Assembly (NCBI GenBank): GCA_047630355.1
Contig: JBLHXN010000007.1
Coordinates: 1 to 60,800 of the forward strand
Direction: 5' to 3'
Origin: JANQUM01 sp047630355
Lineage (GTDB): Bacteria; Bacteroidota; Bacteroidia; Cytophagales; Spirosomataceae
Length of the DNA: 60,800 bases
The notes beneath the pieces were generated by a model, which was given only the letters and a program-made list of their open reading frames with translations, made no database searches and was not told where the DNA came from. A program made the position numbers and the translations under genes. Within the stretch, counting starts at the first letter, position 1. Every line of letters starts with the position of its first letter. Below, piece after piece: positions 43,881 through 52,849 of the stretch.

Positions 43881-46712
43881 ATGCCTTCCAAAAAACTTTT
43901 TTTACTTGATGCTTTCGCCCTTATTTATCGTGCCCATTTTGCGTTCATTAAAAATCCGAGAATGACTTCTACGGGGATGAACACAAGTGCCGTTTTCGGT
44001 TTTGTAAACACGTTATTGGAAGTCCTGAAAAAAGAAAACCCTTCTCACCTAGCGGTTTGTTTCGACACGAAAGCAAAAACTTTTCGTACGGAGCAATTTG
44101 AAGCCTACAAAGCAAACCGTCCGCCGCAACCCGAAGATATTACGATTGCGATTCCGTACGTAAAGAAAATGGTAAAAGCCATGAATATTCCGTGCATCGA
44201 ATTGGATGGTTTTGAAGCAGACGATGTCATTGGAACGCTTGCTAAAAAAGCGGTTCAGCATGATTTTGAGGTTTATATGTACACGCCTGACAAGGACTAT
44301 GGGCAATTGGTAGAAGATCATATCTTTCTTTATAAACCTGCATTTATGGGAAATGCCATCGAAGTTCAGGGCGTTCCCGAAATTTTAGAAAAGTGGAAAA
44401 TCGAACGAATTGACCAAGTCATTGACATGCTTGGTTTGATGGGAGATGCCGTGGATAATATTCCGGGAATACCGGGAGTTGGAAAAAAGACTGCTCAAAA
44501 ATTATTGGGTTTGTACGGTTCGGTGGAAGGAATTATTGAAAATGCCCACCAAGTCAAAGGTAAAATGGGTGAGAAAATTGCTGAAAATGCCGAGATGGGA
44601 ATCATGTCGAAGCAACTCGCGACCATTGATATTAACGTTCCGGTTGAGTTCAACGAAGAAGACTTAACCATGTGCCCGGTGGACGAAGTGGCTCTTGAAG
44701 CGTTATTAGACGAACTCGAATTTAGGACGTTGAAACGCCGTATGTTGCCCGGACTTGCCTCTGCAAATACACAAGCTGCGGCCCCGAAAAAAGCAAAGAA
44801 AGCTGCTTCGACTAGTCAATTCTCATTATTTGAAAGTTCTTCTACGTCTAACACTAATTTTACCGCCGAAGAACTTGACATTGAGATTCCGCTTGACAAG
44901 CGAAATATTAAAAATACCGTTCATAATTATCATTTAATTGACACTCCTGAAAAGCGGGTGGAACTTATCAAGTACTTGCTTCATCAAAAGGAAATTTGCT
45001 TCGATACTGAAACGACAGATTTGGATACAACCGATGCCGAATTGGTCGGGATTGCGTTTGCGTACGTAGAAAAAGAAGCGTACTACGTGCCGGTGCCAGC
45101 GGAGCGGGAATCTGCTCAGGAAATCGTGGAAGAGTTTCGTCAAGTGTTTGAAAATGAGACGATTGTGAAAATTGGTCAGAATTTGAAATACGACATTTCC
45201 GTTCTCAAAAATTACGATATTGAAGTCAAAGGAGAATTGTACGACACAATGCTCGCTCATTACTTAATCGAGCCCGAAAAACGTCACGGAATGGATTATC
45301 TTGCCGATTCGTATTTGAATTACGAAGCCGTGGGAATCGAAGATTTGATCGGAAAGAAAGGCAAAAAACAAGGTTCGATGCGGGATGTAGCTCCCGAAGT
45401 AGTTGCTGAATATGCCGGGGAAGATGCCGATATTACGTTGCAGTTAAAGCACATCTTAGACGTAAAGTTAAAAGAACTGAATCACGATAAATTATTAAAA
45501 GAGGTTGAAATCCCGCTCGTGAAAGTACTTTCCGATATGGAAATGGAAGGCGTAAATATTGATGAAACCGTGTTGACTGAAATGTCGGCAACGCTTAACG
45601 AGGATTTGCTGAAAGTGCAAGACGAAATCTACGAAATTGCGGGCGTTGAATTCAACATAAATTCACCCAAACAACTGGGTGAAATAATGTTCGAGAAACT
45701 CAAAATTGATACAAAACCTAAGAAAACACCTTCTGGTCAGTACGCTACGGGAGAAGAAATTCTGAACAAATACGACGGCGAACATCCAATTGCTTCCAAA
45801 ATTCTTGATTTCAGGGAATTATCGAAACTCAAAAGTACTTACGTGGATGCGTTGCCGCTATTAGTGAATTCCAAAACCGGACGGATTCACACTTCTTATA
45901 ATCAGGCAGTTACCGCAACGGGACGTTTAAGTTCTACGAACCCGAATTTGCAGAATATTCCCATCCGAACGGAACGGGGAAGAGAGATTCGGAAAGCGTT
46001 TATTGCTCGTGACAAAGACCACGTATTAATTGCTGCCGATTATTCACAAATCGAATTGCGTATCATGGCGGCGTTTAGCGGCGATGAAAGCATGATTGAA
46101 GCGTTTAACCAAGGAATTGACATTCACTCACAAACGGCAAGTAAAGTGTTTGGGGTTGCGTTAGAAGACGTTGACAGTGATATGCGACGAAACGCAAAAG
46201 CGGTCAACTTCGGTATTATTTACGGAATCTCGGCATTCGGTTTGGCAAAAAATATCAAAACGAGCCGCACCGAGGCTCAGGAAATAATCGATGCTTATTT
46301 TAAGGAATTTCCGAAGGTAAAAACCTTTATGGACGATTGCATTAACAAAGCCCGCGAAGACGAATACGTGGAAACGATTTTGGGAAGACGGCGGTATTTA
46401 CCCGACATCAATTCTCGCAATCCAACGCAGCGAGGTTACGCCGAACGGAACGCTATAAACGCCCCAATTCAGGGAAGTGCCGCTGATATGATTAAAGTGG
46501 CAATGATAAACATTCACCAGTGGTTAAAGGATGAAAAACTGGAAACCAAGATGATTCTGCAAGTACATGATGAATTGATCTTCGACACGCCGAAAAGCGA
46601 ACTGGATAAAGTTAAAAAGCATGTAAATGACTTAATGATAAACGCCATACCGTTTGCTGTGAAAATTGAGACCGGAATTGGAGAAGGTGATAATTGGCTG
46701 GAGGCTCATTAA
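43881..46712 (+). CDS. polA: DNA polymerase I
   Basis: The gene encodes 943 residues with all three domains. The 5'-3' exonuclease (about 1-290) has FLLDAFALIYRAHF and GDAVDNIPGIPGVGKKTA. The 3'-5' proofreading domain (about 360-545) keeps its acidic residues (FDTETTDLDTT, GEDADIT). The polymerase (about 570-943) has DYSQIELRIM, RNAKAVNFGIIYGIS and QVHDELIFD. A linker rich in Ala, Lys and Ser (about 295-330) joins the first two. The function is Okazaki-fragment maturation and gap repair. Confidence 0.95.
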   Translation: MPSKKLFLLDAFALIYRAHFAFIKNPRMTSTGMNTSAVFGFVNTLLEVLKKENPSHLAVCFDTKAKTFRTEQFEAYKANRPPQPEDITIAIPYVKKMVKAMNIPCIELDGFEADDVIGTLAKKAVQHDFEVYMYTPDKDYGQLVEDHIFLYKPAFMGNAIEVQGVPEILEKWKIERIDQVIDMLGLMGDAVDNIPGIPGVGKKTAQKLLGLYGSVEGIIENAHQVKGKMGEKIAENAEMGIMSKQLATIDINVPVEFNEEDLTMCPVDEVALEALLDELEFRTLKRRMLPGLASANTQAAAPKKAKKAASTSQFSLFESSSTSNTNFTAEELDIEIPLDKRNIKNTVHNYHLIDTPEKRVELIKYLLHQKEICFDTETTDLDTTDAELVGIAFAYVEKEAYYVPVPAERESAQEIVEEFRQVFENETIVKIGQNLKYDISVLKNYDIEVKGELYDTMLAHYLIEPEKRHGMDYLADSYLNYEAVGIEDLIGKKGKKQGSMRDVAPEVVAEYAGEDADITLQLKHILDVKLKELNHDKLLKEVEIPLVKVLSDMEMEGVNIDETVLTEMSATLNEDLLKVQDEIYEIAGVEFNINSPKQLGEIMFEKLKIDTKPKKTPSGQYATGEEILNKYDGEHPIASKILDFRELSKLKSTYVDALPLLVNSKTGRIHTSYNQAVTATGRLSSTNPNLQNIPIRTERGREIRKAFIARDKDHVLIAADYSQIELRIMAAFSGDESMIEAFNQGIDIHSQTASKVFGVALEDVDSDMRRNAKAVNFGIIYGISAFGLAKNIKTSRTEAQEIIDAYFKEFPKVKTFMDDCINKAREDEYVETILGRRRYLPDINSRNPTQRGYAERNAINAPIQGSAADMIKVAMINIHQWLKDEKLETKMILQVHDELIFDTPKSELDKVKKHVNDLMINAIPFAVKIETGIGEGDNWLEAH

Positions 46713-47246
46713 GAGAAATACCCAGACCGCGTTGAAGTGGTGAAATTTTTAAAGAAATAGTTTTTTCATAATCACATTCGAGAAGCTGCTGGAGTTCATA
46801 TTAGTATGAAGCCAGCAGCTTTTTTTCGTTTCCAGTTCATTTCTTAAATTATGCGATGCTGAATCGTTTGCGGCTTTTTTCTATCAGACAACGCCCATAT
46901 TGCAATAATGAACTTGTGGCTAATTTCTGGCCCGTTTCGATTATTCCCTAATATTCAAAAACTTTCTTGTTACTAATCCCCGTGTAAGCTCACTTGCACT
47001 ACGGTTTGCCATCTACCTTCTGGGCGATATATTCTGATACAATATATAATTATATGGTGTTTTAATAGTTTTTTTACAGCTTGAGCGTGGCGTAAGTTGT
47101 AAACTACTTACCATCATCTATTTAACTCCAAATGCCTCACTTATAGTAAATCAAGTGTACCGGCTGTAAACTAAGTTTACCAAATTGTAAAATGGATAGA
47201 GTATATGCTGTCAGAATTTAAATATTCGGTAACGACAGCGTAACTT
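46713..47246. other. Long intergenic region between polA and susC
   Basis: Apart from a terminator (46784-46826), this holds no convincing gene. The polA frame stays open for 15 codons past its stop (ending TAG at 46758-46760), probably by chance. It also contains AT-rich stretches. The 5' regulatory region of susC probably occupies the right side; no direct-repeat operator was recognised. Confidence 0.4.
46784..46826 (+). terminator. polA terminator
   Basis: AGCTGCTGG (46784-46792) pairs with CCAGCAGCT (46812-46820), and an inner stem TTCATA/TATGAA (46795-46800 and 46805-46810) extends it. A run of T residues follows. Confidence 0.85.
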
Positions 47247-47273
47247 TTGAGAGAACTCTTAGCAATACTTTTG
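47247..47273 (+). promoter_or_regulatory. Putative susC promoter
   Basis: TTG (47247-47249), 16 bases, then TACTTTTG (47266-47273) fit the Bacteroidetes consensus with a slightly short spacer. The start would be near 47280, leaving a leader of about 108 bases before the susC ATG. Confidence 0.4.
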
Positions 47274-47387
47274 CAGAGTAAATCTAGGGCAAACTCTCAT
47301 GATTTTTGCACTTTTATATAACCTCTAAATTCAGTAACCGTACACTATTTATTTGATGGTTAAGTAGGTATTTAACAAATCTTTTTT

Positions 47388-50378
47388 ATGAAAAAACTCT
47401 ATTCTAAAATTTCAATCTGTCTCGGAATCCTCGGATTCATAGTCACAAATGCGGCGTTAGCCAGTCCGCTATCGATAAAAGTGAATGGGCAAGTAAGCGA
47501 TGCTTCTGATAATTCTCCGCTTATCGGTTGCTCCATTGTAGAAAAAGGAACTAGTAATGGTGTTTTGAGCGATGCTGACGGAAAATTCAGTATTTATGTA
47601 AAAGATCAAAACGCGACATTGATTCTCGATTTTATAGGTTACGAAAAGCAAGAGATTGTGGTAGGAACCAAAACGAGTCTTAACGTTCAGTTGACCCCCA
47701 AAATAAGTCAATTTGATGACGTTGTGGTGGTAGGTTACGGTACACAAAAGAAAACTGATATTACCGGAGCCGTTGGTACGCTAAAAAGCGAAAACTTCAA
47801 TCAGGGAATCGTGGCAAATCCAGGTCAATTACTGCAAGGTAAAATTGCCGGAGTTAACGTGACTTCCGTAAGTGGTGAGCCCGGAGCTGGCCAAGACGTC
47901 GTTATTCGTGGAGTAGGTAGTTTGCGGTCTGGTACATCACCTCTTTACGTGATTGACGGTTTTGTGTTGGATAACGCCAATAATGGCATTGCAAGTAATC
48001 CGTTAAACTTTATTAACCCTCAGGATATTGAATCTATCAACGTTTTGAAAGATGCATCGGCGGCGGCAATATACGGAGCAAGAGCTGCGAATGGCGTCAT
48101 TGTTATTACCACAAAAAAAGGAAAAGACGGCAAATCTGAAATCAACTTGTCGATGTCAACGGCATTTTCTTCGTTAGCAAACAGGATTGATGTTTTCGGT
48201 GCGGATGATTTTAGAAATCAGGTAGTGAATGCTGGAGGAACCTTATTCGATGCGGGTGGAAACACGGACTGGCAGGATGAATTGACAAGAACTGCGAGGT
48301 CAAATACTACCAACCTATCTTTCAGTGGAGCGGCAAGTGATAAATTTAACTATTTTGCTTCCATAGGTCTTGATAATCAAGAAGGAATATTGAATAATAG
48401 TAGCTTGAAACGCTATTCAGGGCGGTTGAATCTAAATCAAATCGCTTTTAAAGGAAAGATGAAAATTGCGTATAATTTCATCGGAGCTCAAACTCAAAAC
48501 GAAAGACCTGATCAGGGATCTATTGTAGTGGATATGTTACGGCTTAACCCAACAATTCCGTCTCTGACTAACGGAGAACCCACACTGATTGATGATATTC
48601 TTAGCCCGGTGGCGAGACAGCAACTTTATAAAGACGAAGCTACGAACAACAGAATAATCGCTAATATTTCGCCGAGTATTGAATTTGTAAAAGGATTAAC
48701 GTACAAACTTAACCTTGGAGTTGATTTTTCAAGCACCGATAGAGTGGTGCAAACAATGCCTTACGCACTTTTAGAAGGACTGGATTTTGGATCACTAAAC
48801 TCTATCTATTCTAAAAACAGCAATAGTTTAATTGAGAACACGCTGAACTACGTTTTATCAACGGGCAATCATAACCTAAACTTTTTGGCGGGTCATTCCT
48901 ATCAGCAATTCTTTGAGAGTCAGAATAACTTTGGTCAAACCGGTTTTGCAAATAACGGCATTGAGCCAAGGTATCAGGATCAGTCGAGTACACAAGAGCA
49001 GCCAACCATTGTAAATAATTACGCTACGAAAAATGAATTACAATCGTTTTTCGGTAGAGCAAATTATGGCTTTGCTGATAAATACCTGTTAACCGCGACA
49101 TTGCGGGCAGACGGATCTTCAAAGTTTGGAGCAAATAACAGGTACGGTTATTTTCCGTCTTTTGCCGCTGGCTGGAACATCACAAATGAAGAATTCATGT
49201 CGAATCCTCAGATTACAAACCTGAAACTACGTGCAAGTTGGGGACAGACAGGAAATCAGGAAATTCCGCCCAAAATTACTCAAGCCAACTTTAACGATAG
49301 CCGGGCCGATAATGATACTTACCCACTTACGCCCGACGCTAATACGCTGGATGATTATCCTTACGGAACTATCTATTCGAGGCTAGCCAATCCGAACATT
49401 CAGTGGGAGGTTTCAACTCAATCTAATATTGGGTTAGATTTCGGTTTCTTCAGTAATAAACTGACGGGTACAGTTGATTTATTTAATAAAGTTTCCAGTA
49501 ATATTCTTTTGGAAGCAGTACCGGCAGATCCAATTCAACCAACGGCTACTTTTTGGACGAACGTACCAAACATGAAGATTCAGAATGCTGGTTTAGAAAT
49601 GTCGTTAGACTACCAAGATCAGAGTCAAAACGGGTTTTATTATAACGTTGGGGGAAACATCACCTTGATTAAAAATAAGGTTATTGATTCGCCTTACGCA
49701 GTATTAACCACGGGAGCCGCTCAGGGAGCTGGTCAAACCGGTGCAACAATTAATGGCTACATTAATAATGAAGCAATTGGGTCGTTCTTCATGAAAGAGT
49801 TCATCGGAATAGGTGATGACGGATTGAACAAGTTTAAAGACCAAAACGGCGATGGGCAGGTTATTGAAAACGACCGAATAGTGGTAGGTACTGCATTGCC
49901 AAGCATGCTCTATGCATTCTATACCAACTTTGGCTACAAAAACTTTGACTTGGGCTTCAACTTCAATGGAGTTTCGGGAAATAAGATATATAACCACACG
50001 GCGATGTCTATTTTCAATCGTGGTAACTTAGCTTCGTCTTTCAATACCACCGATTTCGCGGTACAATATCCCAATGAAGCAATAACTAACTCTAACGAAG
50101 TTTCTACTCGTTACCTCGAAAACGGTAGCTTCCTGAGATTAAACAATGCTACGTTGTCGTACAAACTGAGTCCGCAGGTAATCGGAATGGGTGATTATGT
50201 AAACAACATACGTTTCTCAATTACTGGTCAAAATTTGTTTGTTATTACAGATTACACGGGTTACGATCCTGAAATAAATACCGGAAGCTCAATTGGTGGA
50301 GTTCAGACGTTCGGAATTGATCGTTTCACTTACCCTAAACCACGTACGGTTTTACTCGGTCTAAATGTTTCATTCTAA
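47388..50378 (+). CDS. SusC/RagA-family TonB-linked outer-membrane transporter
   Basis: The gene encodes 996 residues. A signal peptide (about 1-25) is followed by a carboxypeptidase-D-like regulatory domain (KVNGQVSDASDNSPLIGCSI), the TonB box region, and the plug (VVVGYGTQKKTDITGAVG, then LYVIDGFVLDN, AAIYGARAANGVIVITTKKG). A 22-strand-type barrel to the C-terminal VLLGLNVSF follows. It imports oligosaccharides together with its SusD partner directly downstream. The amylase on the opposite strand points to starch or maltodextrin as substrate (inference). Confidence 0.94.
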   Translation: MKKLYSKISICLGILGFIVTNAALASPLSIKVNGQVSDASDNSPLIGCSIVEKGTSNGVLSDADGKFSIYVKDQNATLILDFIGYEKQEIVVGTKTSLNVQLTPKISQFDDVVVVGYGTQKKTDITGAVGTLKSENFNQGIVANPGQLLQGKIAGVNVTSVSGEPGAGQDVVIRGVGSLRSGTSPLYVIDGFVLDNANNGIASNPLNFINPQDIESINVLKDASAAAIYGARAANGVIVITTKKGKDGKSEINLSMSTAFSSLANRIDVFGADDFRNQVVNAGGTLFDAGGNTDWQDELTRTARSNTTNLSFSGAASDKFNYFASIGLDNQEGILNNSSLKRYSGRLNLNQIAFKGKMKIAYNFIGAQTQNERPDQGSIVVDMLRLNPTIPSLTNGEPTLIDDILSPVARQQLYKDEATNNRIIANISPSIEFVKGLTYKLNLGVDFSSTDRVVQTMPYALLEGLDFGSLNSIYSKNSNSLIENTLNYVLSTGNHNLNFLAGHSYQQFFESQNNFGQTGFANNGIEPRYQDQSSTQEQPTIVNNYATKNELQSFFGRANYGFADKYLLTATLRADGSSKFGANNRYGYFPSFAAGWNITNEEFMSNPQITNLKLRASWGQTGNQEIPPKITQANFNDSRADNDTYPLTPDANTLDDYPYGTIYSRLANPNIQWEVSTQSNIGLDFGFFSNKLTGTVDLFNKVSSNILLEAVPADPIQPTATFWTNVPNMKIQNAGLEMSLDYQDQSQNGFYYNVGGNITLIKNKVIDSPYAVLTTGAAQGAGQTGATINGYINNEAIGSFFMKEFIGIGDDGLNKFKDQNGDGQVIENDRIVVGTALPSMLYAFYTNFGYKNFDLGFNFNGVSGNKIYNHTAMSIFNRGNLASSFNTTDFAVQYPNEAITNSNEVSTRYLENGSFLRLNNATLSYKLSPQVIGMGDYVNNIRFSITGQNLFVITDYTGYDPEINTGSSIGGVQTFGIDRFTYPKPRTVLLGLNVSF

Positions 50379-50455
50379 AAAAATAACGCTTTTCATTTTT
50401 AGTTGGCTGTCAAATGCTCTCTACTGAAAGTAAAATTCATAAAATATATATTCGC

Positions 50456-52201
50456 ATGAAAAGAAATATCTTACTTGCATTCACCGTAGTCGTTTTAGCT
50501 ATATTCGATTGGGGTTGCACAGATCTATACGAAGAAGTACTTGACGAATCCCTCTTGGGTCAGGGTCAGGGTCAGGTTATCAGCGGGGCAATTGCTCCGG
50601 CGTACGGACAGGTTTCGTGGACTTGGCGACACACCAACTATTACGGGCTACAACTTATTCCCGCCGATGAGGCTATCCTGCCTTACCGCGGAGGAACAGA
50701 TTGGTTTGACGGTGGAAAATTCCTTGACGCACACCGCCACAGCATCACACCCGGAAACGACTTGGTAGGTAGTTCTTGGAATGAACTTGCCCGTAATATC
50801 TCACGGACGCTCTCGGCAATTGAAGTATTAAGACCGTTAGTCGCTGCCGGAAATACCGAAGCATCTGGTGCGTTAAACGAAATGATTGCACTGCGGGCTT
50901 ACCTCAACATGTTGATGCTCGATAGCTGGGGGCTCATCTTTAAAAAAGAAAGTTCTAACGAAATATCAGAAGTTATTCGTGGTCAAAATGCCATTGATTA
51001 CATTCAGCAAGAATTGCTAAGTGTTGTTGATCAGATAAATACTTCGAAAGGGCCAGGACGGATAACTCAAAGTGCCGTTTGGGGTTTATTGGCAAGACTG
51101 CACCTAAACTCAGCAGTTTACCGCGATCCGTACGGTACTCCAAATTTTGCAAAAGCGGATATGGACAAAGTAGTAGAGTACACGGACAAGATTATCAACT
51201 CAGGAAAATTTTCTTTATCGGCGGAGTATTTCGAACTCTTCAATGACGCAAATAACTCGAATCCTGAGTTAATATTCGCTTTGGATCAACGCGGTGTCTT
51301 GAGAAGAGAGCACAGCCGTTGGGCATATTGGTCAATTGCGGGTTCTCAGTGGGGAAGGCTTGAATACCCAAGTTCTGACGGTACGGACGGTCCAGCAATT
51401 ACGCCAGACTTCTATAAATCCTGGGCCGATGCTTATAGCTCAGGCGACCCATCGGCAGACGCGAGGTTTTATCAGCAAAATGTAATATTGCCTGATTCTT
51501 TAAAAAACCTTACGGGTAAAACACCGTTGAATGATGGAAACTTCTACGTCTGTGTATCTGCGGAAGATTTCGAAATGAACCGTGGTATTATTCGTGGTAC
51601 ACCGTGGGGACCGCGTAAAAATTCTGAAGGAGCGTTTATTACTTGTGAAGGCGGATACAGGATTTATCCTGTAAAGCAGATCAAAGGCAACGGACCCGAT
51701 AGAAATGTTGGATACGTAGATCACAACCTCGAAGTGGATTTTACAAACGAAGGAAGACTTCACAGAACCGGTTATCGCGTTGCTAAGTATCAATACAGCC
51801 GCACGTCGCCAAATGGTAATAATTTCAGTAGCGTAGATTTAGTTTTAATACGTCTTGGTGAAATATTCCTGATGCGTGCCGAAGCTAAACTACGGAACGG
51901 CGACAACGCCGGAGCCTTAGCAGATATTAATGCTTTGAGAGCATCCAGAACTGCTCGGCCTGAGCAAACTCCTCCCGCTCTTACTGTGGTGAATTTAGAC
52001 GTAATGTTAAGAGAAAGAGGTTTTGAATTGTACTGGGAAGGTTTCAGACGCGGTGATCAAATCCGTTTTGGAACCTACGAAAATCCATGGACAGAAAAGA
52101 CAAACTCAGATCCCAACATGAGATTGTTTCCGATTCCGCAAAGTGCCATCGACGGAGCATCAAACCTCGAAGGTTATTTAGTGCAGAACAAAGGGTATTG
52201 A
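50456..52201 (+). CDS. SusD/RagB-family nutrient-binding lipoprotein
   Basis: The gene encodes 581 residues from the ATG at 50456, chosen because MKRNILLAFTVVVL is a good lipoprotein signal ending at Cys (DWGCTDL). An ATG at 50414 is less likely. It has the helical SusD scaffold: NEMIALRAYLNMLMLDSWG, and the C-terminal LRLGEIFLMRAEAKLRNGDN and ERGFELYWEGFRRGDQIRFG. It caps the SusC barrel. A GGGTCA hexamer repeated three times at about 50557-50574 encodes GQGQGQ. Confidence 0.93.
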   Translation: MKRNILLAFTVVVLAIFDWGCTDLYEEVLDESLLGQGQGQVISGAIAPAYGQVSWTWRHTNYYGLQLIPADEAILPYRGGTDWFDGGKFLDAHRHSITPGNDLVGSSWNELARNISRTLSAIEVLRPLVAAGNTEASGALNEMIALRAYLNMLMLDSWGLIFKKESSNEISEVIRGQNAIDYIQQELLSVVDQINTSKGPGRITQSAVWGLLARLHLNSAVYRDPYGTPNFAKADMDKVVEYTDKIINSGKFSLSAEYFELFNDANNSNPELIFALDQRGVLRREHSRWAYWSIAGSQWGRLEYPSSDGTDGPAITPDFYKSWADAYSSGDPSADARFYQQNVILPDSLKNLTGKTPLNDGNFYVCVSAEDFEMNRGIIRGTPWGPRKNSEGAFITCEGGYRIYPVKQIKGNGPDRNVGYVDHNLEVDFTNEGRLHRTGYRVAKYQYSRTSPNGNNFSSVDLVLIRLGEIFLMRAEAKLRNGDNAGALADINALRASRTARPEQTPPALTVVNLDVMLRERGFELYWEGFRRGDQIRFGTYENPWTEKTNSDPNMRLFPIPQSAIDGASNLEGYLVQNKGY

Positions 52202-52224
52202 TTAATTCTTTTTAAATATCGAGA

Positions 52225-52256
52225 GGTGGACAGTAAAATTGCTGTCCACCTTTTTT
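52225..52256 (+). terminator. Terminator of the susCD operon
   Basis: GGTGGACAG (52225-52233) pairs with CTGTCCACC (52242-52250), followed by six T residues. It ends the susC-susD transcript 24 bases past the stop. Confidence 0.9.
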
Positions 52257-52270
52257 ATACAAGGGAAAGT

Positions 52271-52813
52271 TTAAGCAAATATTTGATTCACAGTCATTTC
52301 AAATTCTGGAAGTACAGAGTTTGCTGAGCAAATATCATTATCGAAACAGTTCTTATTCTCCTTTAAGGAATTGTAAACCTTTACTTTTTTTAGTTCAGGA
52401 ATAATTATCCAAACTACCATTACACCGTATTTGAAATATTCTTCTAACTTAGCTTCAACATTATTAAAGTTGTCGTTTTTAGAAATGATTTCAACGGTAA
52501 ACTGTGGGACTTCGTCAACGTCTTCTTTCATATTCTTTCCTTGCCCTTTAGTGAAGAAAGCGATGTCAGGTCTTCTCATCTGCATTGGAGAAAGGTCAAC
52601 ATCTTGTTCTGCAACAAGTCCACCTAACTTTATAAGACCCTTCTCGACAAAAAACTCTAACAAGTTTAGGTAAATGTAAAATTCCTTCTTTTTCATTCCT
52701 TCAAATTTGATTATTTCACCGTCGTACCATTCGTATTTGAAACCATCTTGTGGGTTCCAATCCTTAAATTCTTCGAGCGAACGAGGGGATGTAATTATGT
52801 TTTCTTTAACCAT
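52271..52813 (-). CDS. Uma2-family putative endonuclease (second copy)
   Basis: The gene encodes 180 residues: RRPDIAFF (Asp), TVEIISKNDNF (Glu), AKLEEYFKYG (Lys). It is only distantly similar to the copy at 41967-42587, so it is not a recent duplicate. It sits between susD and the amylase gene on the amylase strand. Confidence 0.85.
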   Translation of the reverse strand: MVKENIITSPRSLEEFKDWNPQDGFKYEWYDGEIIKFEGMKKKEFYIYLNLLEFFVEKGLIKLGGLVAEQDVDLSPMQMRRPDIAFFTKGQGKNMKEDVDEVPQFTVEIISKNDNFNNVEAKLEEYFKYGVMVVWIIIPELKKVKVYNSLKENKNCFDNDICSANSVLPEFEMTVNQIFA

Positions 52814-52849
52814 ATTGCTTGTGATTTTAACAAATATACAAAACTCCGT

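Noticed and set aside
46713..46760. In-frame extension of polA by 15 codons after its stop
   Set aside because: DNA polymerase I normally ends NWLEAH, exactly where this gene ends. The extension is short and no readthrough signal is seen.
50557..50574. GGGTCA hexamer repeated three times in susD
   Set aside because: It is in frame (Gly-Gln repeats), so length changes would not shift the frame. A repeat of three units is common by chance.
41967..52813. The two Uma2 genes as a recent duplication
   Set aside because: The proteins share only the core motif pattern and differ elsewhere, so they are old paralogues or separate acquisitions.
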